A stretch of DNA of 64,000 nt from Asaia sp003994335. GTDB lineage: Bacteria; Pseudomonadota; Alphaproteobacteria; Acetobacterales; Acetobacteraceae. The notes below the pieces were generated by a model. That model worked only from the letters and a program-made list of their open reading frames with translations. It ran no database searches and had not been told where the DNA came from. Shown here piece after piece: positions 17,289-26,691 of this stretch. The first letter of the stretch is position 1. Each line of letters opens with the position of its first letter. Where the stretch lies: the NCBI RefSeq assembly GCF_037151175.1, contig NZ_JBBCOR010000002.1, positions 248,001 to 312,000 of the forward strand, written 5' to 3'. The position numbers and the translations under genes are program-made.

Positions 17289-17494
17289 GCGTCCTCATCC
17301 GTCAGACGCGACGCGATCAGGAGGCAGAACGCAATAAGGGGGATGCAGACGAAGAGCCAGATCACCGCCATTGGGATGCCCTCCAGCCGCCAGGAAGCCC
17401 CATAGAGAAAGGGAACAGGCCCGAGCACGAGCAGGAAAGGCAGGAGCAGTCCTATGATCAGGGGCATACTGCGGCGCTTGATCCTCCCTCTCAC
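17285..17494 (-). CDS. DUF3311 small membrane protein
   Basis: A 69-residue protein with two hydrophobic helices (about 11-30 and 41-60). Size, topology and position just before an SSS symporter gene match DUF3311, thought to be a small accessory subunit of such transporters. Both ends overlap neighbouring genes by four bases, indicating translational coupling. Confidence 0.8.
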   Translation of the reverse strand: MRGRIKRRSMPLIIGLLLPFLLVLGPVPFLYGASWRLEGIPMAVIWLFVCIPLIAFCLLIASRLTDEDA

Positions 17495-18900
17495 CTGCCC
17501 GGTTCCGGCCAGGAGGTGACTGCGGCATCCCCATGACGCTCGAACCAGCGCGCAAGCTGCATCGCCTTCAGATCCTCGAAGCGATCGGTCACGATCTGAA
17601 CCCCTATCGGCATGGTCCGGCCGTCGAAGCCCGGGCCGAACCCGGCATTCAGGCAGATGGCGGGTTGTTCGGTAAAATTCCAGGGCAGGGTATAGGCAAT
17701 ATGCTCGAAAGGTCTGTTTGCCGGATCATCAAGCGGCGAAGACCATTCCGCCGGAAAGGAGACGTTGGGCGTCACGGGCGAAATCACTGCGTCGAGCCCG
17801 TCGAACAGGGCTGCCCCTCTCTGCCGCAGGGTGAAACTGCCGCTCATGCCCCGCACGGCTTCCACACCACTGACGTCCGCCCCGGTTCGTGCCCAGGCGA
17901 GGATGGCGGGAAGAACCCGCGCCCGCGCTTCGGGGGAAAGACGGCTCAACTCCCCCCAGGCGCGCGCACGCCAGAACACATCGCAACCGTCGAGCAGCGA
18001 ACGGTCGAGAATGGGCCCCACCGGTACAAGACGCGCCCCATGCGCTTCAAAAAGCCTCGCAGCCCGTTCCACGGCCTCCGCCACCGGAGCTTCCAGCGCC
18101 ATGCCGCATCCAGCCTCCATCATCACGCCGATCCGTAATCCGGCCACGCTCGTGATCGGCTGCGCCCAGTCGATCGCCTGATAGAGCAGGCTTGTCGCAT
18201 CGCGTCGGTCGGGCCGGGTGATCACCGCCATGATCTCGGCCGCATCCTCTACACAACGCGCCATCGGCCCTGCGCACCGCCCGAGATAATAGGGATCGAT
18301 GGGAATACGCCCCTGGCTTGGCTTGAACCCGACGAGCCCGGTCCAGGCGGCGGGCAAACGCACCGACCCACCAATATCCGTGCCGATATGGACGGGCCCA
18401 TATCCAGCAGCGGCTGCCGCAGCAGCGCCCGCGCTCGATCCGCCGGGATTGGCTGCCAGATTCCACGGATTGCGTGTCAGCTCATGAAAACTGGATACGC
18501 CCGACGACAACATCCCGATATCCGGCACTGTGGTACGCGCGAAAATCAGCGCGCCTGCCTCGCGCAGGCGTGCCGCGACCGGTGAGTCGGCTCTCGCCGG
18601 GACGAGCGTCGTGGCCGCTGAGCCCTGAGGCACAGCCACGCCCTGGGTCGCGATCAGTTCCTTGACCGTCGCGGGAATCCCGTCGAGCGCCCCCATAGGC
18701 CTGTTGTCACGCCAGCGCTTAGTGGCGAGATCGGCCTCCTGCCTCGCCATCTCGGGCTCAAGATGCCAAAGCCCGCCCAAAGGGGGAGTCGCCGCCTGCC
18801 ACGCCGCGATACGGGTCAGAACGGCCTCGATCGCATCGCGCGGCGTGAAACCACCCGCGGAGAACCCTGCGCGCAGCGCGCCTATGGAGAGATCATGCAT
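17491..18900 (-). CDS. Amidase (amidase-signature family)
   Basis: A 469-residue hydrolase with a complete amidase-signature triad: K80 (GIPATVKELI), the cis-serine S155 in NPGGSSAGAA, and the nucleophile S179 in GTDIGGSVRLPA. There is no signal peptide, so it should act in the cytoplasm. It would hydrolyse an amide, carbamate or related bond; the family is too broad to name the substrate. Its ATG overlaps the TGA of the upstream TonB receptor by one base and its end overlaps the DUF3311 gene, so the whole set should be made together. This points to a substrate that crosses the outer membrane via the receptor and the inner membrane via the symporter. Confidence 0.9.
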   Translation of the reverse strand: MHDLSIGALRAGFSAGGFTPRDAIEAVLTRIAAWQAATPPLGGLWHLEPEMARQEADLATKRWRDNRPMGALDGIPATVKELIATQGVAVPQGSAATTLVPARADSPVAARLREAGALIFARTTVPDIGMLSSGVSSFHELTRNPWNLAANPGGSSAGAAAAAAAGYGPVHIGTDIGGSVRLPAAWTGLVGFKPSQGRIPIDPYYLGRCAGPMARCVEDAAEIMAVITRPDRRDATSLLYQAIDWAQPITSVAGLRIGVMMEAGCGMALEAPVAEAVERAARLFEAHGARLVPVGPILDRSLLDGCDVFWRARAWGELSRLSPEARARVLPAILAWARTGADVSGVEAVRGMSGSFTLRQRGAALFDGLDAVISPVTPNVSFPAEWSSPLDDPANRPFEHIAYTLPWNFTEQPAICLNAGFGPGFDGRTMPIGVQIVTDRFEDLKAMQLARWFERHGDAAVTSWPEPGR

Positions 18901-21275
18901 CAGTAATGCGCTCCGAAACGCAGACCATAGACACCGGGCATGCCAGACAGGCCGATGTTATCTCCTGTCAGGAAGAAATTGCGCGTCACGTCATATTTCT
19001 TGTCGAGGATATTATTGCCGAACGCGCTCAGGCTCCACCATCCCTCATGCGGCGCAAAGGACGCCGTTGCCCCCCAGAGCGTGTAGCCTGCCACATCGTA
19101 GAGGGACCCGAAAAGAGAGCGATAGGTCGAACGCAGGCTGTAATTGAGCCCCAGACTCGCCTCATAGCCTCCCATGCGCCAGCGATAGACCGCCGAGCCA
19201 TTGAAGGTGAGCTTCGGGGCGGGGAGCGAGACACCTTTCTTGTTCTGCGTGACCGGCACAAAGACACCATTGACCCGCGTCGCAGCATAGACGGCGTCAA
19301 ACCTGTCGAACTGGCCGACAGCCCACCCGCCGGACTGGGTGAGCATGAGCCCCTTGAGCGGGGACCAATCAGCCTCGAATTCACCACCCGCCAGATGGGA
19401 GCGCGGCGCATTGGCGATAGCCCCGATCAGACCGGTCTGACTATTGACCGCCGCAGAGAGCACCTGCTGGTCGTGATAGTCGTAATAGAAGGCCGAGACA
19501 TTCAGGCGCAGATGGGCGGCAGGAATATCGAGCTTGTTGCCGATCTCATAGGCCAGAAGCTTCTCGGGCTGATAAGGATTCGAGGAAGCCTGGGCATTGG
19601 TCGTATTATAGGTCGTGTAGCCACCCGAGTTGATCCCACGCGAGACGGAAACATACAGCAAGTCATGAGGCGCCAGATCATAATGAAGCGCCACTTTCCA
19701 TGACGGAAGGGTGTAATCCAGCGTGCGCCGCGCCACCCGATTACCGGGATTGAGCACATTGCCAGCAAGATCATAGGTGAACGCCCGATAATCATGCAGA
19801 TCGCGTGATTCATGCTCGACACGCACGCCGCCCACCAGACGCAATCGGGGCAATAGCTTGAGGGTGCCCTGACCGAACCCGCTGATCGTGTTGACCTTGG
19901 TGCTGTAAAAGACGCCACGATCAAGGCCCGTGGCATCGGTAAAACCGGAATAATACTGATCGGCCAGATACTCATTGCCGTAATAAAGACCAGCGACCCA
20001 GTCGAGGCGCTTGCCGGGGGTAGAGACCAGACGCAGCTCGTCCTGAAACACATTGGCGCGGCTGTTGAACGCGACATCGGCCAGAGCAAGAGCAGAGGCG
20101 TCGAAATTGTCATATTCCCGGCGCGAGGACACGTCATAACTCGCGAGGTTACTGAGCGTCGCGAAGGACAGGCTCTGATCGAGTTTGAAGCTTGCCCCGC
20201 CCGTATCGATATGATGATAGGGCTTGTCGCCGGGTGAAATACCTATCAGGCGCGCGAAGCTGGTCGATGTTCCCCAACGCGTGATATCGCGCTCATGATC
20301 CTGCGGGAAAACCGGTGCCCCCGGACGATAGACCGCCTGGGTTGTCTGCGGCGCAAAGAGATGCAGCCCCGCCCCATCGGACCGGTCGATGCTGCCATGC
20401 ATATCGAGCGCCGCCTTGAGCCTGTCGGTCACCTGCATGTCGGTCAACCAGCGCAGAGCCGTGCGATCAGTGGCGCCCAGATGGGCGCCTGCCCCGTCAT
20501 ATTGCCAGGCGCCGCCCTGCTGGCTCTCACCCGCGAGGCGCATACGCACATGAGCGGCGACCGGCCCCGAAAGGAAGAAATCGTATTTCTGAGCACTGAA
20601 GGAGCCGATCTGCACGTCGGCCCCGGCGGCCAGATGATCGGTCGGCTGATTGAACACGTAATTGATCGCACCGCCCGTAGTGTTGCGCCCGTAGAGCGTA
20701 CCCTGAGGGCCGCGCAGCACCTCGACACGGGCAACATCGAACATCAGGCCGTTACTGGCCCAGGGCACGGGTATCGCGACCCCATCCATCGTCACGCCCA
20801 CCGGCGACACATTCGATGAACCGTAGTCCTGATGACCCACGCCGCGTATCTCGAAATCGGGCTGGCCGGAGCCGAATTGCGGCGTCACCTGCAAGGAGGG
20901 CGTCAGATATTGCAGATCGAACACCGAATTTACATTGCGCGCAGCCAGCTCCCTACCGCTGATCACACTCAGCGACGTGGCAATCTTCTGCGGGTTTTCC
21001 CGTCGATGCTCGGAGGTGACGGTGATCTGTTCCAGACCCGGCTGACGAACTGCCGAGGCCGCTTTCCGATCGCTTGCTGGGCGCGGCCCGGGAGGAGTTA
21101 CCCGCATAGGATGCACCGTAGAGGACGACGCGCGCGTGGAATGCGATGGGCCCTGAGTGTCAGACCTCCCTCCAGAAACACCGGGGGGCACAGTAGCAAG
21201 CGCAGTGCCCCCTTTCATGACGAGGGCTGCGATGATCAGAGGTCCATATGCCGTGATGGGCCCGATACGCCTCAT
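18900..21275 (-). CDS. TonB-dependent receptor, first gene of the amidase operon
   Basis: A 791-residue outer-membrane receptor. A hydrophobic N-terminal segment (ITAYGPLIIAALVMKGG) serves as signal peptide. The plug holds VTSEHRRENPQKIATSLSVI, the TonB-box-like region of the type common in Sphingomonas-style receptors, and VEVLRGPQGTLYGRNTTGGAINYV. The barrel ends in GLRFGAHY. The ATG at 21275 is preceded by GGAGGG at eight bases. The pattern is of a nutrient receptor more than a siderophore receptor, in keeping with the downstream amidase and symporter, but iron chelates cannot be ruled out. Confidence 0.87.
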   Translation of the reverse strand: MRRIGPITAYGPLIIAALVMKGGTALATVPPGVSGGRSDTQGPSHSTRASSSTVHPMRVTPPGPRPASDRKAASAVRQPGLEQITVTSEHRRENPQKIATSLSVISGRELAARNVNSVFDLQYLTPSLQVTPQFGSGQPDFEIRGVGHQDYGSSNVSPVGVTMDGVAIPVPWASNGLMFDVARVEVLRGPQGTLYGRNTTGGAINYVFNQPTDHLAAGADVQIGSFSAQKYDFFLSGPVAAHVRMRLAGESQQGGAWQYDGAGAHLGATDRTALRWLTDMQVTDRLKAALDMHGSIDRSDGAGLHLFAPQTTQAVYRPGAPVFPQDHERDITRWGTSTSFARLIGISPGDKPYHHIDTGGASFKLDQSLSFATLSNLASYDVSSRREYDNFDASALALADVAFNSRANVFQDELRLVSTPGKRLDWVAGLYYGNEYLADQYYSGFTDATGLDRGVFYSTKVNTISGFGQGTLKLLPRLRLVGGVRVEHESRDLHDYRAFTYDLAGNVLNPGNRVARRTLDYTLPSWKVALHYDLAPHDLLYVSVSRGINSGGYTTYNTTNAQASSNPYQPEKLLAYEIGNKLDIPAAHLRLNVSAFYYDYHDQQVLSAAVNSQTGLIGAIANAPRSHLAGGEFEADWSPLKGLMLTQSGGWAVGQFDRFDAVYAATRVNGVFVPVTQNKKGVSLPAPKLTFNGSAVYRWRMGGYEASLGLNYSLRSTYRSLFGSLYDVAGYTLWGATASFAPHEGWWSLSAFGNNILDKKYDVTRNFFLTGDNIGLSGMPGVYGLRFGAHY

Positions 21276-21540
21276 GCCGCTTCCCTCCGACCAATACGAT
21301 TCGTTTTCGTAATGATAAGGAAGAAGAAAACAGAGTTACAATACGCAATACGGGCGATCTGACCGGTCCTTCCGTGATCCATTGACCATCAGAAGGTTCT
21401 AACCGCGTCTCGGGAGGATAGGCCAGCGACCATTCCAGGTGGCATCCTCCATACCTGCTGGCAGAACCGGCCCGGCGTTCCTTACGCGCCTGGCGGCAGG
21501 GTGCACAGAACCGGCTTCGGCGCCTCGGTCAGCATACGGC

Positions 21541-22224
21541 TCAGAGTTCGGCCCATTGCCGCAGCAGATTGTGATAGGTGGAGGTCAACCCGAGCACGCC
21601 AGGATGATCATCGGGCAGGGATTTGCGGGTCTCGATGATCGATCTGTCGAAATCGTAAAGCAGGGCGCGTCTGGTATCATCGCGCACCATGGACTGACTC
21701 CAGAAAAACGACGCCCAGCGCGAACCGCGCGTCACTTCGCTCACGCTGTGCAGACTGGTCGAAGGATAGACCACCATATCACCGGCAGGCAGCTTCACGC
21801 GCTGCTCGCCATAGGTATCCTGGATGACCAACTCGCCCCCATCATACTCCTCCGGCCCGGTGATGAAGAGGGTGGAAGATACATCGGTCCGGATACGAAA
21901 GCCGCTATCGGGGATAGGCCGTATGGCATTATCCACATGCGCGCCGAATTTCATCCCGACATCATAGCGGTTGAAGAGGGGCGGAAACACACGCAACGGC
22001 AAGGCGGCACTATTGAAAACGGGATTGCGCCCAAGTGCCCTCAGCACGATCTCGCCAAGCGCGCGCGAGGTTTCCGAATCCTGTGGAACCTGCAGATTAT
22101 GCTTGGCCTTCGCCGATTGCTGCCCGGCGGTCACCTTGCCGTCCAGCCACGCCGCGCGTTCCAAGGTTTCACGGCAGTGACGCAGCTCTTCCGGCGTCAG
22201 GACATTGGGAATGTGAACCAGCAT
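21541..22224 (-). CDS. piuC: PKHD-type Fe(II)/2-oxoglutarate hydroxylase, PiuC/YbiX-like
   Basis: A 227-residue dioxygenase. The iron ligands H96, D98 (HVDNAI) and H159 (TSLHSV) and the 2-oxoglutarate arginine R169 (TRGSRW) are in place; the opening MLVHIPNVLTPEEL is typical of PiuC/YbiX. The ATG at 22224 follows AGGAGAG at good distance. Homologues are iron-regulated and sit beside siderophore receptors and TonB genes; the native substrate remains unclear. Here it is divergent from exbB-exbD-tonB and about 265 bases upstream of the next receptor gene on its own strand. Iron control through the shared 137-base promoter is likely. Confidence 0.9.
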   Translation of the reverse strand: MLVHIPNVLTPEELRHCRETLERAAWLDGKVTAGQQSAKAKHNLQVPQDSETSRALGEIVLRALGRNPVFNSAALPLRVFPPLFNRYDVGMKFGAHVDNAIRPIPDSGFRIRTDVSSTLFITGPEEYDGGELVIQDTYGEQRVKLPAGDMVVYPSTSLHSVSEVTRGSRWASFFWSQSMVRDDTRRALLYDFDRSIIETRKSLPDDHPGVLGLTSTYHNLLRQWAEL

Positions 22225-22257
22225 GCGCGCTCTCCTGTGCAATCGAGTTCTTGTAAT

Positions 22258-22272
22258 TGAGAATGAATCTGA
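22258..22272. promoter_or_regulatory. Weak Fur-box-like site, piuC / exbB promoter
   Basis: TGAGAAT-G-AATCTGA fits the 7-1-7 Fur layout well in its left half and poorly in the right. It lies in the divergent promoter between two genes usually controlled by iron. Suggestive only. Confidence 0.3.
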
Positions 22273-22361
22273 TTAACACATCTCAAGCCCACGGTTACAC
22301 CCCGTAACAAGAACAGGTCACGCCCCAGGGGCGGAAGCCCTCACGAAATCAGGAGAGCCCC

Positions 22362-23114
22362 ATGGCTGCGCCCACTGGCGATCTCGCCTCCCTTCCCTTC
22401 ACCCCATGGGAAATGTTCCTGGGGGCAGGCCCTGTCGTGCGCTGCGTCATGATGCTCCTCATCATCGCCTGCGTCATCAGCTGGGCGGTTTTCGTCGCCA
22501 AGGTGGTCGAGGTGATGCGTGTCCGGCGCGCTCTCGCGCGGGCCGAACTGACGCTGGAAGAGGCGCCGACCCTATCCGCCTCGCATGATCTCTGCCCCGA
22601 TATCGGCATCGTGAGGGCATTGCTTCTGGCCGCCTCAAATGAATGGACGCGCTCGGCCGACGTGCTGGAAGACCGAGAGGGGCTCAAGGAGCGCATCATG
22701 CTCCATCTCGAGCGCCTCGAAGCTGCGGAAGGCCGCCGCCTCATGAGGGGGACGGGCATTCTGGCCACGATCGGTGCAACCGCACCTTTTATCGGACTGT
22801 TCGGGACGGTCTGGGGGATCATGACCTCCTTCACCGGCATTGCCGCAACCAAGGCGACCAGCCTGGCCGTCGTGGCCCCCGGCATTGCCGAAGCCCTGCT
22901 TGCCACGGCGCTCGGGCTCGTGGCCGCCATTCCCGCCGTAGTGATCTATAATTTCCTGTCGCGTCAGTGCCTTGGCTGTAAGGCGCAGGTCGGGGACCTG
23001 ACGGCACTCATCCTGCGCCTCGTCTCCCGCGATCTCAGCCGACTGCATGTTCAGGGTGGGGGCGGACAGGTACTCCGCTTCGCCACACCACGCGCCGAGC
23101 AGGCGGGACGCTGA
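22362..23114 (+). CDS. exbB: ExbB, TonB-system proton channel subunit
   Basis: A 250-residue inner-membrane protein with three hydrophobic segments (about 25-45, 130-152, 175-195). The conserved MotA/TolQ/ExbB stretch (LATIGATAPFIGLFGTVWGI, then GIAEALLATALGLVAAIPA) includes the channel-lining threonines. The size and first position before exbD and tonB favour ExbB over TolQ. GGAGA precedes the ATG. It energises the TonB receptors in the window and elsewhere. Confidence 0.93.
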   Translation: MAAPTGDLASLPFTPWEMFLGAGPVVRCVMMLLIIACVISWAVFVAKVVEVMRVRRALARAELTLEEAPTLSASHDLCPDIGIVRALLLAASNEWTRSADVLEDREGLKERIMLHLERLEAAEGRRLMRGTGILATIGATAPFIGLFGTVWGIMTSFTGIAATKATSLAVVAPGIAEALLATALGLVAAIPAVVIYNFLSRQCLGCKAQVGDLTALILRLVSRDLSRLHVQGGGGQVLRFATPRAEQAGR

Positions 23115-23116
23115 CC

Positions 23117-23551
23117 ATGGCGCTGCGCATGCGCCATGCCGATGATACGGCACTCGATGCCCATGAGCTGAATGTAACGCCGCTCATCGACGTCATGCTG
23201 GTGCTGCTCGTGATCTTCATGGTCACGGCGCCGCTGAGCACGGTAAACGTTCCTGTCGATTTGCCCTCATCGACCGAGAAACCAGCGCCACGCCCGGCCA
23301 ATCCGATCTTCGTGACCGTCAAGGCTGATCACAGCCTTGCTCTGGGCGAGGAAGACATCAGCAATGATGCGCTGCCCGCGAAGCTGATGACGCTCACCAA
23401 CGGGCATAAGGACGAGCGTATCTTTCTGCGCGCTGACAAGACAGTGGATTACGAGACGCTGATGAAATCGATGGATCTCCTGCGCAAGGCGGGGTTCCTC
23501 AAGGTGGCACTCGTCAACCTGCAGGGGCAGGAGGAGGGCGACGCGCCGTGA
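23117..23551 (+). CDS. exbD: ExbD, TonB-system proton channel subunit
   Basis: A 144-residue protein with a single membrane helix (about 20-40). NVTPLIDVMLVLLVIFMV carries the essential aspartate D25. The remainder is the periplasmic domain. It starts two bases after exbB and overlaps tonB, so the three are translated together. Confidence 0.94.
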   Translation: MALRMRHADDTALDAHELNVTPLIDVMLVLLVIFMVTAPLSTVNVPVDLPSSTEKPAPRPANPIFVTVKADHSLALGEEDISNDALPAKLMTLTNGHKDERIFLRADKTVDYETLMKSMDLLRKAGFLKVALVNLQGQEEGDAP

Positions 23552-24432
23552 CCGCAAGGGATTTCCGCACGCCCCTGCCCGCCGCGCCACCCGGCCCTTC
23601 CCTGTCGGAAGGGTCCCTCTCCTTCCGAGCGGTCTACCAGCGTCACCAGCAGATCGAGGCCCAGCGCCAGCGCCGTCTTGGCGGATGCTCCGCAGCGGCG
23701 ATCGTCGTGGCAACCGGGCTCGCGCTCTGGGCGGTGGCGCAACTGCGCCCCGCCACGCCCCCGCCCTACGCGCCGCCTCCCGCGGCCATTGCGATCGATC
23801 TCGCCCCTGAACCCGCCAGTGTACCAAGCCCGCCGGAGCAAAAGCCGCCCGGACCGCCCCAGATCGCCACGCCGGAGCCTCCTGCGCCCGAAAAGCCGCC
23901 CGAGGTGATGGCCCCGCCCTCGCCCGCGCCACTGCCCCCCGTGCCGGTTCCGAAAAAGATCAAGGTTGAGCCTGTGCGCCGCAAGGTCACGCCCTCGCCA
24001 CCTGTGCCCAAGCATCTTCCGCCGCCCGTATCGACCCAGTCCACGGCGAATACGGCACCGCCCCCCTCGGATGCTCCACCTTCGACCGTTTCGGCCACAA
24101 ACGCGAAGGGCGAACCATCAACACGCGAGGCTTCGGCAGCGAAAGCGAGCTGGCAAGGCACCCTGCTGGCACGGCTGGAGCGTTTCAAACGCTATCCGGC
24201 CAAGGCGCAGGCGGAGCATCAGGAAGGCACCGTGATGCTGCGCTTCACCATGGATCGCAAAGGCCATGTGCTCTCAGCGGTGCTCGTCCGCCCGACCGGC
24301 TATGCGCTTCTGGATGAGGAAACCCTGGCGCTTGTGCGCCGCGCCGAGCCACTGCCCAGCCCGCCCGATACGATCACCGGCGCTACGCTCACCCTGACCG
24401 TGCCGGTCGAGTTCTATATGGAGGAACGTTAG
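23548..24432 (+). CDS. tonB: TonB energy transducer
   Basis: A 294-residue TonB protein starting at GTG that overlaps the exbD stop by four bases. A membrane anchor (about 50-66) is followed by a very proline-rich spacer (about 70-165) rich in PP, KP and EP pairs, then the C-terminal TonB domain: LARLERFKRYPAKAQAEHQE and GTVMLRFTMDRKGHVLSAVL are family signatures. The cytoplasmic N-terminal stretch is longer than in E. coli TonB, as is frequent in alphaproteobacteria. Confidence 0.93.
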   Translation: MTARDFRTPLPAAPPGPSLSEGSLSFRAVYQRHQQIEAQRQRRLGGCSAAAIVVATGLALWAVAQLRPATPPPYAPPPAAIAIDLAPEPASVPSPPEQKPPGPPQIATPEPPAPEKPPEVMAPPSPAPLPPVPVPKKIKVEPVRRKVTPSPPVPKHLPPPVSTQSTANTAPPPSDAPPSTVSATNAKGEPSTREASAAKASWQGTLLARLERFKRYPAKAQAEHQEGTVMLRFTMDRKGHVLSAVLVRPTGYALLDEETLALVRRAEPLPSPPDTITGATLTLTVPVEFYMEER

Positions 24433-24738
24433 GAGCGCAGCCTCCAGACGACGCTGCGGCGCTAGGCATCCAGGCCTCGAACATGAAGACACCGAGCACG
24501 GGGGCGCCGGGAACGGACACACAGGGCGCGTGAGCGTCTCCCGGAATCCCTCGCCTCCTGCCCGCAGCTTTCCACCAGGAGATCACTAAGGCGCCGATTA
24601 TCGCGTCGATCACATCTTGGCGTGATATGATCACAACTTGCCCCGCACCCGATCCCGAAGGGTGCCGCGTTCTTGCAAGCAGCGGCTCGAGCCATCAGAA
24701 TGCTGCAGCATGATGGCACTGAATCCCGCGAGTTTTCC
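24433..24738. other. Intergenic region tonB - MCE operon
   Basis: About 300 bases. A CGCAG/CTGCG hairpin (24436-24458) directly after tonB could end that transcript, though no U-tract follows. A small perfect palindrome GTGAT-ATG-ATCAC lies at 24622-24634 and may be an operator for the following operon. No gene is seen. Confidence 0.4.
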
Positions 24739-25917
24739 ATGGTCCTGACGGAGGCTCCTTCCCCCGCTGGCAGGACACCGTCGAGCGGCAAGGCCCTGAA
24801 CGGGGCAGCGCAGTATCAGACCGTGTTGCAGGAAAAGACCCTCTGCCTCGTGCTGACCGGCTCATGGCGCAGTCACGATGCTGCCCTCCCGACCTTCTCG
24901 GACGAGGGGCTTTCGGCAGCGGGGGCGACCACGATAAGCTGCGACACATCGGGCATCACCGATTGGGATACCGGGCTCGTCGCCTTTCTCTGGGATGTCC
25001 GTCGAGGCTGCGATGCGGCGGGAGTACGCTTCGACATGGCAACGCTTCCGCATCCCATGCAGCGATTGCTCGATCTGCTGCCTGAGCAGACCGCACCGGT
25101 CGTCCCTACACGCAGAACCAGAACACCGTTCCTGGAGAAGATCGGGATCCGGGCCGAAGCGGTTCTGGCCGAGATCGGGATTGTCGCCGGTCTGGCAGGA
25201 CGGACGACCCTTGCCGGATATCGCTCCTTGTTTCGCAAGGGGGGGCTACGCAGCAGCGACCTGCTGAGCGATCTGTTCAATGCGGGCCCTTCCGCCCTTC
25301 TGATCGTAGGCGTGGTCAATTTTCTTGTCGGGGCCATTCTCGCCTTCGTCGGCGCGGTTCAGCTCCAGAAATTCGCCGCAGGCATCTATGTGGCGAGCCT
25401 CGTGGGGATTGCGACGGTGCGTGAGATGGCGGCCGTCATGACCGCCATCATCATGGCCGGACGCACCGGTGGCGCGTATGCCGCGCGCATCTCGACCATG
25501 CAGGGCAATGAGGAAATCGATGCGCTGAAGGTTTTCGGCATATCCGTGTCTTCTTACCTCATCCTCCCTGCCGTGCTTTCTCTCGTCGTCACCATGCCGT
25601 TTCTGTATCTTTACGGCTGTCTGATCGGCATGCTGGGCGGTTATGTCGTTGCCATTTCGATGCTCGACATAACGAGCCTCGGTTATTTCCATCAGACCGT
25701 GATCGCATTCGGCATCAGCCAGTTCTTTTTCGGCTTCATCAAGAGCATCGTTTTCGGCGCGTTCATCGGGCTCACGAGCTGCCGTATCGGCCTCAAGGCC
25801 GGGCGCTCCGCAGCCGATGTCGGTATTGCGGCCACCCATGCCGTGGTGATCGGCATTGTCGGCGTAATCGCGCTCGATGCCATCTTCGCCGTTATCGCCA
25901 ATAGCGTGGGGATCTGA
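24739..25917 (+). CDS. mlaE: MlaE-type ABC lipid permease with N-terminal STAS domain
   Basis: About 392 residues. The first 110 or so residues form a STAS-like domain (TISCDTSGITDWDTGLVAFL), fused to a MlaE permease with five or so membrane segments and the conserved cytoplasmic loop YAARISTMQGNEEIDALKVF. STAS-MlaE fusions are common in alphaproteobacteria and put the MlaB function in the same chain. With MlaF and MlaD encoded next, it forms an MCE transporter moving phospholipids between inner and outer membranes. The start is uncertain: the frame is open from 24673, with ATGs at 24700 and 24739. Confidence 0.87.
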   Translation: MVLTEAPSPAGRTPSSGKALNGAAQYQTVLQEKTLCLVLTGSWRSHDAALPTFSDEGLSAAGATTISCDTSGITDWDTGLVAFLWDVRRGCDAAGVRFDMATLPHPMQRLLDLLPEQTAPVVPTRRTRTPFLEKIGIRAEAVLAEIGIVAGLAGRTTLAGYRSLFRKGGLRSSDLLSDLFNAGPSALLIVGVVNFLVGAILAFVGAVQLQKFAAGIYVASLVGIATVREMAAVMTAIIMAGRTGGAYAARISTMQGNEEIDALKVFGISVSSYLILPAVLSLVVTMPFLYLYGCLIGMLGGYVVAISMLDITSLGYFHQTVIAFGISQFFFGFIKSIVFGAFIGLTSCRIGLKAGRSAADVGIAATHAVVIGIVGVIALDAIFAVIANSVGI

Positions 25918-25920
25918 TCC

Positions 25921-26691
25921 ATGAGTGACGATCCAATCATGACCATGCAGGGGGTGACGCTCGGCTTTGGTCCGAAAATCATCCAGTCCGATATCGATCT
26001 CTCAGTACGACGGGGCAGCATCTATGCCGTGATGGGTGGCTCCGGCTGCGGCAAATCGACGCTGCTCAAGAGCATGATCGGTCTGCTTCGCCCAAAATCC
26101 GGCAGCTTCCGCGTCGGCACGCAAGATTACTGGGCAGGCTCCGATGCCCAGCGAACAGAAATCAATCATCGCTTCGGCGTCCTGTTCCAGAGCGGCGCGC
26201 TGTGGAGCTCCATGACGGTGGGCGAGAACGTTGCCCTCCCACTACAGATGTTCACAAGGCTCGATGCACGGGCCATCAGACGTCTGGTCGAACTCAAGCT
26301 GGCGCTCGTCGGCCTTCAGGACGCCATCGATCTGACCCCGGCCGAAATCAGTGGCGGCATGCGCAAACGCGCCGGACTGGCACGCGCTCTCGCACTTGAC
26401 CCCGATATCCTGTTCTTCGATGAACCCTCTGCCGGACTCGACCCCATCACCTCTGCGCGGCTGGATGATCTGATCCTGAATTTGCGCGACGGGCTTGGCG
26501 CCACCATCGTGATCGTGAGCCACGAACTGCCGAGCCTGTTCACGATTGCCGATGATGGAATTTTTCTCGACGCGCTGACGAAGCGTCCTATCGCCCACGG
26601 ATCACCGCGTCATCTGCGCGACAATAGTACAGACCCGCAGGTTCATGCCTTCATGAACAGGCAACGCAATGAAGAAGGAAGCGCATCATGA
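25921..26691 (+). CDS. mlaF: MlaF-type ABC ATPase
   Basis: A 256-residue ATPase. Walker A GGSGCGKST (about 39-47), signature ISGGMRKRAGLARAL and Walker B DILFFDEPSAGLDP are all intact; SGGM-K-R is the MlaF variant of the ABC signature. It starts three bases after the permease and overlaps the MCE gene by four bases. Confidence 0.93.
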   Translation: MSDDPIMTMQGVTLGFGPKIIQSDIDLSVRRGSIYAVMGGSGCGKSTLLKSMIGLLRPKSGSFRVGTQDYWAGSDAQRTEINHRFGVLFQSGALWSSMTVGENVALPLQMFTRLDARAIRRLVELKLALVGLQDAIDLTPAEISGGMRKRAGLARALALDPDILFFDEPSAGLDPITSARLDDLILNLRDGLGATIVIVSHELPSLFTIADDGIFLDALTKRPIAHGSPRHLRDNSTDPQVHAFMNRQRNEEGSAS

